Origin: Croceivirga sp.
Lineage (GTDB): Bacteria; Bacteroidota; Bacteroidia; Flavobacteriales; Flavobacteriaceae
Direction of reading: 5' to 3'
Length of the DNA stretch: 64,000 nucleotides
Assembly (NCBI GenBank): GCA_028284665.1
Contig: JANQRG010000035.1
Location: 124,001 to 188,000 of the forward strand
Below, piece after piece: positions 51,333-60,193 of this stretch; within the stretch, counting starts at the first letter, position 1; every line of letters begins with the position of its first letter. Made by a program: the position numbers and the translations under genes. The notes under the pieces are model-generated. The model saw only the letters and a program-made list of their open reading frames with translations. It was not told where the DNA came from and searched no databases.

Positions 51333-51400
51333 TTTTAGCCAATTGAAAAAGCCTAAATGAGTTCAATACCCGACCTTTCCCATGCTCTGGTATAGAGCAC

Positions 51401-51425
51401 AAAAAAAGGCCCCTTAGGACCTTTT
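51401..51425 (-). terminator. intrinsic terminator after sucC
   Basis: On the minus strand AAAAGGTCC, loop TAAG, GGGCCTTTT with one G-T wobble is followed by a T-run (51401-51407 read as TTTTTTT). It starts about 23 nt after the sucC stop at 51449. Confidence 0.82.
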
Positions 51426-51448
51426 ATACTATATATATGGGGTAATTA

Positions 51449-52642
51449 CTATCCGACTAGCTCCTTTACTTTGTCTGCCGCTTCCTGAAACTGCACTGCA
51501 GAATGTACGGCAAGACCGGAATTATCAATGATTTCTTTGGCCAATTCCGCATTGGTTCCTTGCAATCGCACAATAATAGGCACCTGGATAGTATCTCCCA
51601 TGTTCTTATAGGCGTCCACTATTCCCTGGGCAACACGGTCACACCGTACAATCCCACCAAATATATTGACCAGGATCGCTTTTACATTAGGGTCTTTTAA
51701 GATGATCTCAAATGCCTGCTCTACTCTTTTGGCATCAGCAGTCCCTCCAACATCAAGGAAATTTGCAGGTTCTCCGCCCGCCATTTTTATTAAATCCATT
51801 GTAGACATCGCCAGACCTGCACCGTTCACCATACAGCCAACGTTACCATCCAGATCTACATAATTGAGGCCTACAGCCCGCGCTTCCACTTCAATAGGGT
51901 TCTCTTCCCTGAGGTCACGCATTTCTGCGTAGCTCTTCCTGCGGTACAGGGCGTTATCGTCAATAGTCACCTTAGCATCAACTGCCATGATCTTGTCGTC
52001 GGAGGTTTTTAGCACCGGATTGATCTCAAAAAGACTGGCATCGCTTTCTGCATAGGCTTTGTACAGGGCAGAAACAAAACGGGTCATCTCTTTGAAAGCT
52101 GTCCCCGACAATCCCAGATTAAACGCAATCTTTCGGGCCTGGAAGGGTAAAATTCCGGTTGCGGGATCGATTTCTTCTGTAAAAATAAGATGGGGGGTTT
52201 TCTCAGCAACTTCTTCGATATCCATTCCCCCTTCAGTGGAATACATAATCATATTTCGGCCTATAGCACGGTTCAGCAATACTGACATATAAAACTCACT
52301 CGTCTCGCTATCTCCGGGATAATAGACATCTTCAGCAACCAGTACCTGGTGTACCTTTTTCCCGGCGGCAGAAGTTTGCGGAGTGACCAGTTGCATCCCG
52401 ATAATGCTCCCTGCCAACTCTTCCACCTCCTTTAGGTTTTTGGCCAATTTTACACCTCCACCTTTACCACGGCCTCCCGCATGTACCTGAGCTTTAATGA
52501 CGTGCCAACCGGTACCTGTTTCCTGTGTCAATTGCTTGGCAGCGTCCACCGCCTCCTTAGCGTTGTGGGCAACTATTCCTCGTTGCACACGCACTCCAAA
52601 GCTTGCCAATATCTCTTTGCCTTGGTATTCGTGAAGATTCAT
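51449..52642 (-). CDS. sucC: ADP/GDP-forming succinate-CoA ligase subunit beta
   Basis: Beta subunit of succinyl-CoA synthetase, a TCA-cycle enzyme making ATP or GTP from succinyl-CoA. It has 397 residues, normal for the family. Family segments are MNLHEYQGKEILASFGV, VIKAQVHAGGRGKGGGVKLA (ATP-grasp P-loop-like), LFEINPVLKT, CMVNGAGLAMSTMDLIKMAGGEPANF, and VNIFGGIVRCDRVAQGI. No sucD lies next to it. Upstream of ATG 52642 is about 97 nt of spacer before the LON-domain gene. Confidence 0.97.
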   Translation of the reverse strand: MNLHEYQGKEILASFGVRVQRGIVAHNAKEAVDAAKQLTQETGTGWHVIKAQVHAGGRGKGGGVKLAKNLKEVEELAGSIIGMQLVTPQTSAAGKKVHQVLVAEDVYYPGDSETSEFYMSVLLNRAIGRNMIMYSTEGGMDIEEVAEKTPHLIFTEEIDPATGILPFQARKIAFNLGLSGTAFKEMTRFVSALYKAYAESDASLFEINPVLKTSDDKIMAVDAKVTIDDNALYRRKSYAEMRDLREENPIEVEARAVGLNYVDLDGNVGCMVNGAGLAMSTMDLIKMAGGEPANFLDVGGTADAKRVEQAFEIILKDPNVKAILVNIFGGIVRCDRVAQGIVDAYKNMGDTIQVPIIVRLQGTNAELAKEIIDNSGLAVHSAVQFQEAADKVKELVG

Positions 52643-52739
52643 ATGTCTTTTGTGTTAAATTTTGCGTGACAAAAATAGGAAACCACTACCTGAAAATATA
52701 ATTATCACCTAAGAATTAAAGATTCCCAGGAAGCGAGGG

Positions 52740-53381
52740 CTAGTTTACCGTAAAATCCTTAAAGTCCAGGGGATCAAAGTTTTTGAAATGACCGTTCATT
52801 TCAATGACCGCTTTGGTTTTATTGATTTGTTCAAGAACGGCTATGGTAGTATCCAAATGTTGTGCGATATAGTGCAGTCGCTGGGTTTCGTTAGTCAATT
52901 TTAGCAGTTCATATTCCTGCTCAAAAGAAAGTCCCATTTTATGGGCAAAGGCATAGCTGTTAAATTGATCGAAAGCTATGGGAGGAAACTGGACCGCCAT
53001 CAAATCGTACAACTCTTTCATTTTTTCAAATACTTCCTCGCGAAAATCGAGGGCCGCATCGTTATCGGATTCTAAAAACTCCACAATCCCTCCGGCATAC
53101 AGCTTTCCCTCCATTTCATTATCAAAAGTAAGCACCTTAAACACCTGCCGGGCAACACAAACTACATCCAGTTCTCCTCCTTCATACGTATTTACGACTT
53201 CTACAAGTTGTACCTCGGTCCCGTATTCAATGGTTTTATTGATGTACACTGGTATTCCAAATGTAATCGCGTCTTCCCTGCAATCGTGTATCAGTTGCTT
53301 GTACCGTTCCTCAAAAATATGGAGCGGTACGGTTTCTCCCGGAAAAAAAATAGACTGTAAGGGAAATAAAGGTAATTTCAT
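52740..53381 (-). CDS. LON peptidase substrate-binding domain protein
   Basis: Cytoplasmic protein of 213 residues with a stand-alone Lon N-terminal domain: LPLFPLQSIFFPGETVPLHIFEERY at the start is the standard Lon_substr_bdg signature, continuing with RQVFKVLTFDNEMEGKLYAGG. No ATPase or protease domain follows, so it cannot degrade proteins itself. The C-terminal helices (EQEYELLKLTNETQRL, ATIAVLEQINKTKA) are typical of the family. Function unknown. Confidence 0.93.
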   Translation of the reverse strand: MKLPLFPLQSIFFPGETVPLHIFEERYKQLIHDCREDAITFGIPVYINKTIEYGTEVQLVEVVNTYEGGELDVVCVARQVFKVLTFDNEMEGKLYAGGIVEFLESDNDAALDFREEVFEKMKELYDLMAVQFPPIAFDQFNSYAFAHKMGLSFEQEYELLKLTNETQRLHYIAQHLDTTIAVLEQINKTKAVIEMNGHFKNFDPLDFKDFTVN

Positions 53382-53533
53382 AGCATAGATTTCCCCTAAA
53401 AATACGCTCTGAACGCATAGGATACAACAGAATTATGACGTTATTTTTATAACAATTTGTTAGGATAATATATTTTGTGCTAAAAATCTTGTGCTACCCA
53501 AACCAATCTTTTAGTTTTGACAAAAATCGAATT

Positions 53534-54775
53534 ATGGACACCACCCATTTATTGGATATTGCTACCACCTACGGCGCCCCGGTTTATGTTTATGATGCCG
53601 AAAAGATCAGTTCGCAATACCGAAAATTGACCCAGGCCTTCCGGCAGGTAGATCGTTTACGGTTAAATTATGCCGCTAAAGCACTTTCCAACCTTTCCAT
53701 TCTACGGCTAATGAACCATTTGGGAAGCGGATTGGATACGGTGTCCATACAGGAAGTAAAGCTGGGTTTACTGGCAGGCTTTGCCCCGGAAGCCATTATT
53801 TATACCCCCAACGGGGTTTCTTTGGAGGAGATTGAGGAAGCAGCCGCCCTTGGTGTTCAGATCAACATCGATAATCTTTCGGTTTTAGAGCAATTCGGAA
53901 ACAAACATCCGGATATTCCGGTGTGCATCCGTATTAATCCCCATGTGATGGCCGGTGGAAATTCCAACATTTCGGTAGGTCATATTGATTCTAAATTTGG
54001 TATCAGCATCCACCAGATCCCCCATTTGTTACGGATTGTAGAATTGACGCGGATGAACATCAATGGCATTCATATGCATACCGGGAGCGACATTTTGGAC
54101 ATTGATGTCTTTCTCTATGCTTCCGAGATCCTGTTCGATACGGCCAAAAACTTCGCGGACCTTGAATTTATTGATTTTGGCAGTGGTTTCAAGGTTCCCT
54201 ACAAGCAAGGAGATATTCAGACCAACGTTAAAGAACTGGGCAAAAAGCTGTCGCTCCGCTTTAATGCCTTTTGTGAGGAATACGGAAAATCGCTTACCCT
54301 CGCTTTTGAACCCGGGAAATTTTTGGTGAGCGAAGCAGGGTATTTTTTGACCAAAGTAAATGTGGTCAAACAGACCACTTCCACAGTATTTGCGCAGGTC
54401 GATTCCGGTTTTAACCACCTTATCCGTCCAATGCTTTACGGAGCACGACATGAGATCTTGAATATCTCCAACCCCAGGGGAAGGGAACGCTACTATTCTG
54501 TGGTAGGTTATATCTGCGAAACGGATACGTTTGGCAGTAACCGGCGTATCAGTGAGATCGCCGAAGGGGATATACTTGCGTTTCGCAATGCAGGTGCTTA
54601 CTGCTACACCATGTCCAGTAACTACAATTCCCGGTATCGACCGGCAGAAGTACTTTGGTACCAGGGCAAGGCGTACCTGATCCGGGAACGGGAGACCTTT
54701 GACGACATCCTCAGAAATCAGGTGGACACCACTGCTTTATTCGAAACGGCCCCAAAATCGCTCACCGAGAAATAA
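53534..54775 (+). CDS. lysA: diaminopimelate decarboxylase
   Basis: PLP-dependent enzyme forming lysine from meso-diaminopimelate, 413 residues from ATG 53534. The upstream in-frame ATG-like start at 53477 adds 19 residues not seen in homologues. PLP Lys lies in RLNYAAKALSNLSIL (Y-A-x-K), HxGS in GIHMHTGSDI, EPGKFLVSEAGYFLTKV for the PLP phosphate loop, and CETDTFGSNR near the active site. Typical fold-type III. It works in the same pathway as dapD. Confidence 0.94.
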   Translation: MDTTHLLDIATTYGAPVYVYDAEKISSQYRKLTQAFRQVDRLRLNYAAKALSNLSILRLMNHLGSGLDTVSIQEVKLGLLAGFAPEAIIYTPNGVSLEEIEEAAALGVQINIDNLSVLEQFGNKHPDIPVCIRINPHVMAGGNSNISVGHIDSKFGISIHQIPHLLRIVELTRMNINGIHMHTGSDILDIDVFLYASEILFDTAKNFADLEFIDFGSGFKVPYKQGDIQTNVKELGKKLSLRFNAFCEEYGKSLTLAFEPGKFLVSEAGYFLTKVNVVKQTTSTVFAQVDSGFNHLIRPMLYGARHEILNISNPRGRERYYSVVGYICETDTFGSNRRISEIAEGDILAFRNAGAYCYTMSSNYNSRYRPAEVLWYQGKAYLIRERETFDDILRNQVDTTALFETAPKSLTEK

Positions 54776-54834
54776 AATGGCACAATTTTCGTTAGTTTTG
54801 GTAGGGTCTTAGGACTTAACTCAAAACTTACAAC

Positions 54835-55344
54835 ATGCGGACGTTAGTATTTACTATTTGCTTACTCTTCGTATTCTCAGTGAACGCCCAGGATATCCAG
54901 TGGCTGAGCTGGGAAGAGGCCGTAGCACTTACCCAAAACGAAGGCAATGCCAAAAAGGTCTTTGTAGATGTATACACCGATTGGTGTGGCTGGTGCAAAA
55001 AAATGGACAAGGATACCTTTCAAAATCCTGAAGTAGCCCAATACATGCAGGAAAACTTCTATATGGTAAAATTTGATGCCGAGGGGAAAGATCCCATAGA
55101 ATTCGATGGAAAAACGTTCAAATACGTCCCTTCCGGTCGAAGGGGATACCACGAATTGGCCGCTGCATTATTGCAGAACCGATTGAGCTATCCTACGGTT
55201 GTGTTTTTGGACAAGGATCTGAAAATGCTGTCTCCGGTCCCGGGCTATCAAAAAGCCAAGCCGTTCCTAAAGATCGCCCGTTTTTTTGGGGATGATATCT
55301 ATAAAGATCAGGACTGGAATAGTTACTCAGGGGCAGGGAAATAG
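54835..55344 (+). CDS. secreted thioredoxin-family protein
   Basis: Exported thioredoxin-fold protein of 169 residues with a signal peptide to about residue 19 (FSVNAQ). The fold begins KKVFVDVYTDWCGWCKKMDKDTF, where the CGWC motif (about 52-55) is intact, followed by NPEVAQYMQENFYMVKFDAEGKDPI, and LSYPTVVFLDKDLKML (cis-Pro). It resembles DUF255/thioredoxin_7-type proteins. Redox role in the periplasm is inferred. Confidence 0.9.
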   Translation: MRTLVFTICLLFVFSVNAQDIQWLSWEEAVALTQNEGNAKKVFVDVYTDWCGWCKKMDKDTFQNPEVAQYMQENFYMVKFDAEGKDPIEFDGKTFKYVPSGRRGYHELAAALLQNRLSYPTVVFLDKDLKMLSPVPGYQKAKPFLKIARFFGDDIYKDQDWNSYSGAGK

Positions 55345-55355
55345 TCTTTCATCCC

Positions 55356-57518
55356 TTAATTACTGCAATTACCATCTAAAATATCTTGTAAAGAAGGGTT
55401 ATATGCATTCTCACTTGCGGAAAAACTACCGTTGAAGGTACTAAGCAATGTCTGTATTGCACAGTAATCTTCAAGATTTCTATTATTTGTAAACTCAATG
55501 TTACCTGCTACATTGGTTAGGTTTTGAAAGGCATTTAGATTTCTTAATCCTTCCACGGTTGAAGCAGAAGCATTGTTTGTTTTTATCGCTAAGTTGCCGC
55601 CTATTGTTCGCAGCGCCCAAGGTTCATCCAAGTTAAAAAGTAGGTCCAGGTTGGCTTCAATTAACAAATCGCCCCCTATTGCCTCTAAAGCGGAAAACTC
55701 CACTTCTCTAAGAAAGTCGTTAAACCTAATTCGAAAATCGCCTCCAATATTTACCAAACTATCAAAGTTATCCAGATCCTGTATTCTGGAATTATCAATA
55801 TGAAGATTACCGCCTACTGTTGCCAAACTTTCTAAACCTAACAACCTTCCTATTGTTTGATCACCATTGATTATAAAATCTCCATCAACAGTACTAAGCT
55901 TACTCAAAAACCTATAGCTAAACAGATTATTTGAAAAACAAAAAACACTTCCCTCTACCCTGGAGAGGTTGGCAAATCCTGATATTTCTTGAAAAAGACC
56001 AATATTGGATAGACTAAAATCCCCTTTTATCATTTCCACATTCCCAAAACCTGCTATTTCTTGTAAGTTTTGATTCCCACCTATTGCTAAGCTTCCCAAG
56101 TCGTTGAGGAGCGAAAATCCAGACAACTTGTTTAATTGAGGATTTTGAGAAATTCTAAGCTCCCCGGCAACGGAAGTAAGGAGATCGAATCCATGTATTT
56201 CTGGTATTGCCGTATCTGTAATTCGTAAGTCTCCCTGTACTACTTCCAGGTTATAAAGACCCGAAATGTCATTAATACTATTGTTACTACTTATTAAAAT
56301 ACTTTCGAAAACGCTGTTCAATTGTTCCAAACCATTCAGATTTGTAAGTGAACTATTAGCAGTGATTCTTAGTTCTCCTGCTAATTCGGTGACATTAGTA
56401 AATCCCGACAAGCCTACAAGACTATCATTCATGAGAATAAAAATCCTTTTTGCGTTTGGAAGAATTTCTTCGAAAAGGTTGATATCCCTCAGTGCATCAT
56501 TACCCTGGACAATTAATTCACCTCCAAGTACCTGGATCCCTTCAAAACCAGAGACATCTAGTATTTTATCATTACCATTAATTTCTAAATCTACCCCTAC
56601 CGATTCAAGATGCTCAAAACCAGAGAAATTATCCAAATTATCATTGTTCCAGATAAACAAGCTTTCTTCTATTTCCTTTACCGTATTTAATGCCGACAAA
56701 TTCGTTATGTCAGAAGGGACTATAGTAGTCCTATCCCCAATGGTTAAACTTCCTGTAATCATTTCGTATTCTTCTTGTCCAAACTCATCAACCTCTTGTT
56801 GCGTTTTCAGAATCACATCCCCTTCAAAAACCTTTGTCGGAATCTCTGCAGTGGTAAATTCCAACTCATTACCATACGCAACCCCTGCATCATTTTGGGC
56901 GTACGCCCTAACATAATATTGGGTATTGGGTTCAAGTTCCAATAATTCACTATCAAAACCGGAGACACCGTCTCCGTCTTCTGTTGTGCTGTCTTCAATA
57001 GTAGGATTTGGTGAAGTACTCCAGCAAACGCCTTTACTTATTATTTCTGAACCCCCATCATCCGTTATTTCTCCTCCTGATACAGCTGTATTTTCGGTAA
57101 TTGCAGTAACCTCTTTAGTTGTTATAGTAGCCAATACAGCTGATGTATTAAACGCAACCTCATTACCATAAGCCGTACCCTCACTATTTATAGCATAGGC
57201 CCGGGCGAAGTACTGGGTACTTCGTTCCAAATTGGCTAAGGTGACACTAAATTCCCCAGTTCCGGTTCCTCCTGTACTTTTGTTGTTTACCGTGGTGGGA
57301 TTTGATTCGGTATTCCAAACCACACCTCTTTCCGTTACTTCCGCTCCTCCATCATCGGTTATGTTTCCTCCAAGGGTTGCGGAATTCTCGGTTATTGAAG
57401 TGGCCACGGTAGTAGAAAGACTTGGGAGGCTGATCTCGACCTCCTCTTGGGGCGAATCCGAATCATCACTACAGGAAATAATAAGAATGGCAATAAGGAA
57501 GTAAAGAATTTTTCTCAT
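55356..57518 (-). CDS. lipoprotein with Fn3-like and leucine-rich-like (receptor-L-domain-like) repeats
   Basis: Lipoprotein of 720 residues (ATG 57518; GTG 57521 is in frame). Lipobox IISC (Cys16) then SDDSDSP. Two Fn3-like units of about 95 residues (SITENSATLGGNITDDGGAEV and AITENTAVSGGEITDDGGSEI) are followed by a degenerate repeat of about 22-25 residues over about residues 260-690, each with L-x-I-x-x-N-x-x-L and S-x-F-x-x-L-x-x-V-x-G-D (for example VGVDLEINGNDKILDVSGFE). This is the layout of receptor-L-like or LRR-like solenoids. The coding sequence is visibly AT-richer than its neighbours. Surface exposure inferred. Confidence 0.85.
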   Translation of the reverse strand: MRKILYFLIAILIISCSDDSDSPQEEVEISLPSLSTTVATSITENSATLGGNITDDGGAEVTERGVVWNTESNPTTVNNKSTGGTGTGEFSVTLANLERSTQYFARAYAINSEGTAYGNEVAFNTSAVLATITTKEVTAITENTAVSGGEITDDGGSEIISKGVCWSTSPNPTIEDSTTEDGDGVSGFDSELLELEPNTQYYVRAYAQNDAGVAYGNELEFTTAEIPTKVFEGDVILKTQQEVDEFGQEEYEMITGSLTIGDRTTIVPSDITNLSALNTVKEIEESLFIWNNDNLDNFSGFEHLESVGVDLEINGNDKILDVSGFEGIQVLGGELIVQGNDALRDINLFEEILPNAKRIFILMNDSLVGLSGFTNVTELAGELRITANSSLTNLNGLEQLNSVFESILISSNNSINDISGLYNLEVVQGDLRITDTAIPEIHGFDLLTSVAGELRISQNPQLNKLSGFSLLNDLGSLAIGGNQNLQEIAGFGNVEMIKGDFSLSNIGLFQEISGFANLSRVEGSVFCFSNNLFSYRFLSKLSTVDGDFIINGDQTIGRLLGLESLATVGGNLHIDNSRIQDLDNFDSLVNIGGDFRIRFNDFLREVEFSALEAIGGDLLIEANLDLLFNLDEPWALRTIGGNLAIKTNNASASTVEGLRNLNAFQNLTNVAGNIEFTNNRNLEDYCAIQTLLSTFNGSFSASENAYNPSLQDILDGNCSN

Positions 57519-57610
57519 CACAGCGCTGGTTAAATCTTGGAATACAAGAATAACTATTGGGCGTCAGACCCGCAAAAAAAAATCTACCAGGCTATAAGCT
57601 TAACTACACC

Positions 57611-59083
57611 TTATCTACTGTAATTCGGACTTTCTTTAGTAATCGTTACATTATGGGGGTGGCTTTCATGTATGCCGCTGGAGGTTATTCTTACGAATCG
57701 ACCTGATTCCTGTAATGTGCTAATATCTTTAGCGCCGCAATAGCCCATTCCGGCACGTAAGCCCCCAATAAATTGATGCATACTTTCGTACAGGTCCCCT
57801 TTGTAGGGTACTCTTCCGACTATGCCTTCCGGCACCAGCTTTTTGATATCGTCTTCCACATCCTGGAAGTAGCGGTCTTTACTACCTTCTTTCATCGCTT
57901 CTACCGAACCCATGCCGCGATAACTTTTAAACTTTCGGCCTTCGTAAATGATCGTCTCACCCGGGGATTCCTTGGTCCCTGCCAGTAACGATCCTAACAT
58001 TACAGTGTCAGCTCCTGCCGCAATGGCTTTAGGAATATCACCCGTATAGCGCACGCCACCATCTGCAATTACCGGTACCCCGCTTCCTTTTATGGAGGAG
58101 GCCACTTCTAATACGGCAGAAAATTGCGGAAATCCAACGCCGGCCACAACGCGTGTGGTACAAATTGATCCGGGACCAATCCCTACTTTAACCGCATCCG
58201 CTCCGGCATCTACCAGATAGCGCGCCGCTTCAGCAGTAGCAATATTACCTACAATTACGTCCAGCTCTGTGTAAGCCGCTTTTACGTCCTTAAGCGCTCC
58301 CACTACCCCTTTAGTATGCCCGTGTGCAGTATCAATAACGATGGCATCAACTCCGGCTTTTACAAGAGCACCGGCGCGTTCCACGGCGTCCCGGGTCACT
58401 CCAATCGCAGCGGCTACCCGTAAACGGCCATAACGATCTTTATTGGCAATAGGTTTCTGTGTCAATTTGGTGATATCGCGAAAGGTAATGAGCCCTACCA
58501 GTTTGTACTCATCATCCACTACCGGTAGTTTTTCGATCTTATTGGCCTGCAGAATGTCCTCAGCCTCGGTCAGGGTTGTGCCCACCCCTGCGGTTACTAA
58601 ATTCTCGGAGGTCATGACCTCCACAATGGGGCGATCGTTATTGCGTTCAAAGCGAAGATCCCGGTTGGTAACGATCCCAGCCAGTTTTCCTGCAGCATCC
58701 ACAATGGGGATACCGCCAATACTGTGTTCTTTCATGCTGGCTTTGGCATCCCTTACGATAGCATCTAAAGGAAGCGTAACGGGATCCATGATCATCCCGC
58801 TCTCCGCCCGTTTTACCTTTCGTACCTTATTGGCCTGTTGCTCAATAGTCATGTTCTTATGGAGCACCCCTATCCCCCCTTCGCGAGCCATAGCAATCGC
58901 CATCTGGGATTCGGTAACGGTATCCATAGCCGCTGAAACTACAGGAACATTGATAGGAATGTTTCGGGTAAATCGGGAAGTGATATTCACTTCTCTGGGT
59001 AGCACTTCGGAGTAACCGGGAACCAGGAGCACGTCATCATAGGTTAAACCTTGGCCTACAATCTTGTTTTGGTGGAATTCCAT
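57611..59083 (-). CDS. guaB: inosine-5'-monophosphate dehydrogenase
   Basis: Enzyme oxidising IMP to XMP in GTP synthesis, 490 residues, normal. The N-terminal part has [20 protein letters not shown]; two CBS domains follow (about 93-205). The catalytic core has [12 protein letters not shown] and [20 protein letters not shown] with the nucleophile Cys in SICTTR, then [20 protein letters not shown] and the flap [11 protein letters not shown]. It is followed by a gap of about 90 nt to the lipoprotein start. Confidence 0.98.
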   Translation of the reverse strand: MEFHQNKIVGQGLTYDDVLLVPGYSEVLPREVNITSRFTRNIPINVPVVSAAMDTVTESQMAIAMAREGGIGVLHKNMTIEQQANKVRKVKRAESGMIMDPVTLPLDAIVRDAKASMKEHSIGGIPIVDAAGKLAGIVTNRDLRFERNNDRPIVEVMTSENLVTAGVGTTLTEAEDILQANKIEKLPVVDDEYKLVGLITFRDITKLTQKPIANKDRYGRLRVAAAIGVTRDAVERAGALVKAGVDAIVIDTAHGHTKGVVGALKDVKAAYTELDVIVGNIATAEAARYLVDAGADAVKVGIGPGSICTTRVVAGVGFPQFSAVLEVASSIKGSGVPVIADGGVRYTGDIPKAIAAGADTVMLGSLLAGTKESPGETIIYEGRKFKSYRGMGSVEAMKEGSKDRYFQDVEDDIKKLVPEGIVGRVPYKGDLYESMHQFIGGLRAGMGYCGAKDISTLQESGRFVRITSSGIHESHPHNVTITKESPNYSR

Positions 59084-59106
59084 CGCAATTACGGATTAAT
59101 TGCGTG

Positions 59107-59114
59107 CAAATATA
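59107..59114 (-). promoter_or_regulatory. -7 promoter element for guaB
   Basis: On the minus strand TATATTTG matches TAnnTTTG exactly and lies 23 nt before the ATG at 59083. No TTG stands at the usual -33 distance. Confidence 0.6.
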
Positions 59115-59256
59115 CCACAAAATCCGGCATTCCCCGTGTTCGTTAAAAAGGCAAATAAATTGGAGGATTAGGTTTCTATTTAGAACAATTCTATATAAAT
59201 TTACACTATGATATAAGTACACCTATTTCCTAAGTGTTCTCAGGATTTTAGGTTTA

Positions 59257-59291
59257 GAAAGCGGCGTTAGGATTCAGCCGCTTTCTTTTTT
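59257..59291 (+). terminator. orphan intrinsic terminator
   Basis: GAAAGCGGC (59257-59265) and GCCGCTTTC (59277-59285) form a perfect 9-bp stem with an 11-nt loop and are followed by TTTTTT (59286-59291). The only gene to its left runs the other way, so it implies a short untranslated RNA on the plus strand. Confidence 0.75.
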
Positions 59292-59758
59292 ACTCAAAAT
59301 TGATTTAAATCGTTGGTTATCATATATTTATATTTCCGATAATACGAATGGCCCTAAATTCTAACCAGAGCAAAAAAACTAATGGCCATGCCCATTCGAT
59401 TAGCTGCAAATGGCAACAATGTTAACAAGGATAACGCTTCTCCGCAGCACAATATCAACGTTAGCGAATGGCATACTTGGATAGCTTTAACATGAAAGAC
59501 GCCTTAAAGGGCAATATAAGTTAAGGCTCCCATGTGCACTTCAATAGTCGTGCATGCCCCCATTCTATCAAGGTAGTACCAGCGGTTGTGCTATAGTTGC
59601 GCGCCCAAGTCTGTAGCCTAGATTTTGAACCAACACAATGTAAACCAGGGGAGCACTAGCGCCCTTTTCATGCCAAGAACGAGTCTTTCTTAGAAGTATT
59701 TAGAATTTTTCTAAATAATTTTTATACCCCATCTTCCTTGCTTATTTTTAGCCTCCCA

Positions 59759-60193
59759 ATGCAACAACAAAAGCATACCGCCAAACCATTCCCTGTAAAG
59801 AAGGTCATCATTGCTGCCCTCTTGTTTATGCTGTTGGGGACCGCTCTGGAGCTCTATCTGCTCGATCATTACGAAGATGTGCTGCAACTGATCCCTTTAC
59901 TTTGTATTGGCATTTCAATCCTAGTTATGTTCTTGCTCTTTTTCCAACGAACAGTATTCTTGATACGGTTGTTTACATTCATAATGGGCCTAACCGCCCT
60001 AAGTGGTTTTTATGGTGCATTTTTACATCTGCAGGCTAACTATGAGTTTGAACAGGAAATGACACCAACTGCCAGTGGCTGGGAGCTTTTTTGGGAAAGT
60101 TTGTCGGGCGCACTGCCGGCACTTGCTCCGGGCAGTATGATCGTGTTAGCATTACTAGGTTATTCATATGTATTACTCTTAAAACAAAACTGA
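59759..60193 (+). CDS. four-helix membrane hypothetical protein
   Basis: Inner-membrane protein of 144 residues from ATG 59759 with four hydrophobic helices (about 15-35, 45-66, 70-92, 118-140) and a short basic N terminus (KHTAKPFPVKK). No named family recognised. It shares a base with the start of the following lipoprotein gene (TGATG at 60191-60195), so the two are probably co-translated. Function unknown. Confidence 0.75.
   Translation: MQQQKHTAKPFPVKKVIIAALLFMLLGTALELYLLDHYEDVLQLIPLLCIGISILVMFLLFFQRTVFLIRLFTFIMGLTALSGFYGAFLHLQANYEFEQEMTPTASGWELFWESLSGALPALAPGSMIVLALLGYSYVLLLKQN

Larger units (their letters stand above)
51156..51364. mobile_element. MITE-like element, copy 2 (209 bp) with nested palindromes
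   Basis: Same element as 25259-25418. Its terminal inverted repeats (51156-51179 and 51341-51364) pair at 20 of 24 positions, and it is bounded by the direct repeat AAT at 51153-51155 and 51365-51367. Relative to copy 1 it has two clean insertions: about 21 nt at 51231-51251 and about 27 nt near 51306-51332, each a GC-rich hairpin, plus one single-base indel. The lengths fit exactly (160 + 21 + 27 + 1 = 209). No transposase. Confidence 0.85.
59084..59758. other. 675-nt intergenic region with one orphan terminator
   Basis: Contains the guaB promoter (59107-59114), a plus-strand terminator at 59257-59291 with no plus-strand gene before it, and then about 430 nt without a convincing gene. The 38-codon frame beginning at 59382 has no recognisable partner. 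I looked for tmRNA, RNase P and SRP RNA signatures without success. Candidate small RNA locus at 59115-59291. Confidence 0.5.

Noticed and set aside
51130-51360. Open frame containing MNSFRLFGLKRKS in element copy 2
   Set aside because: Same reason; conservation between copies fits DNA or RNA structure better than a protein.
59382-59495. 38-codon frame in the guaB upstream gap
   Set aside because: No recognisable domain, promoter or neighbour link; treated as noncoding.
59300-59740. Possible tmRNA, RNase P RNA or SRP RNA
   Set aside because: None of the conserved words or the TpsiC-like 3' end was found. A LAA-like tag word near 59396 is not followed by a stop.
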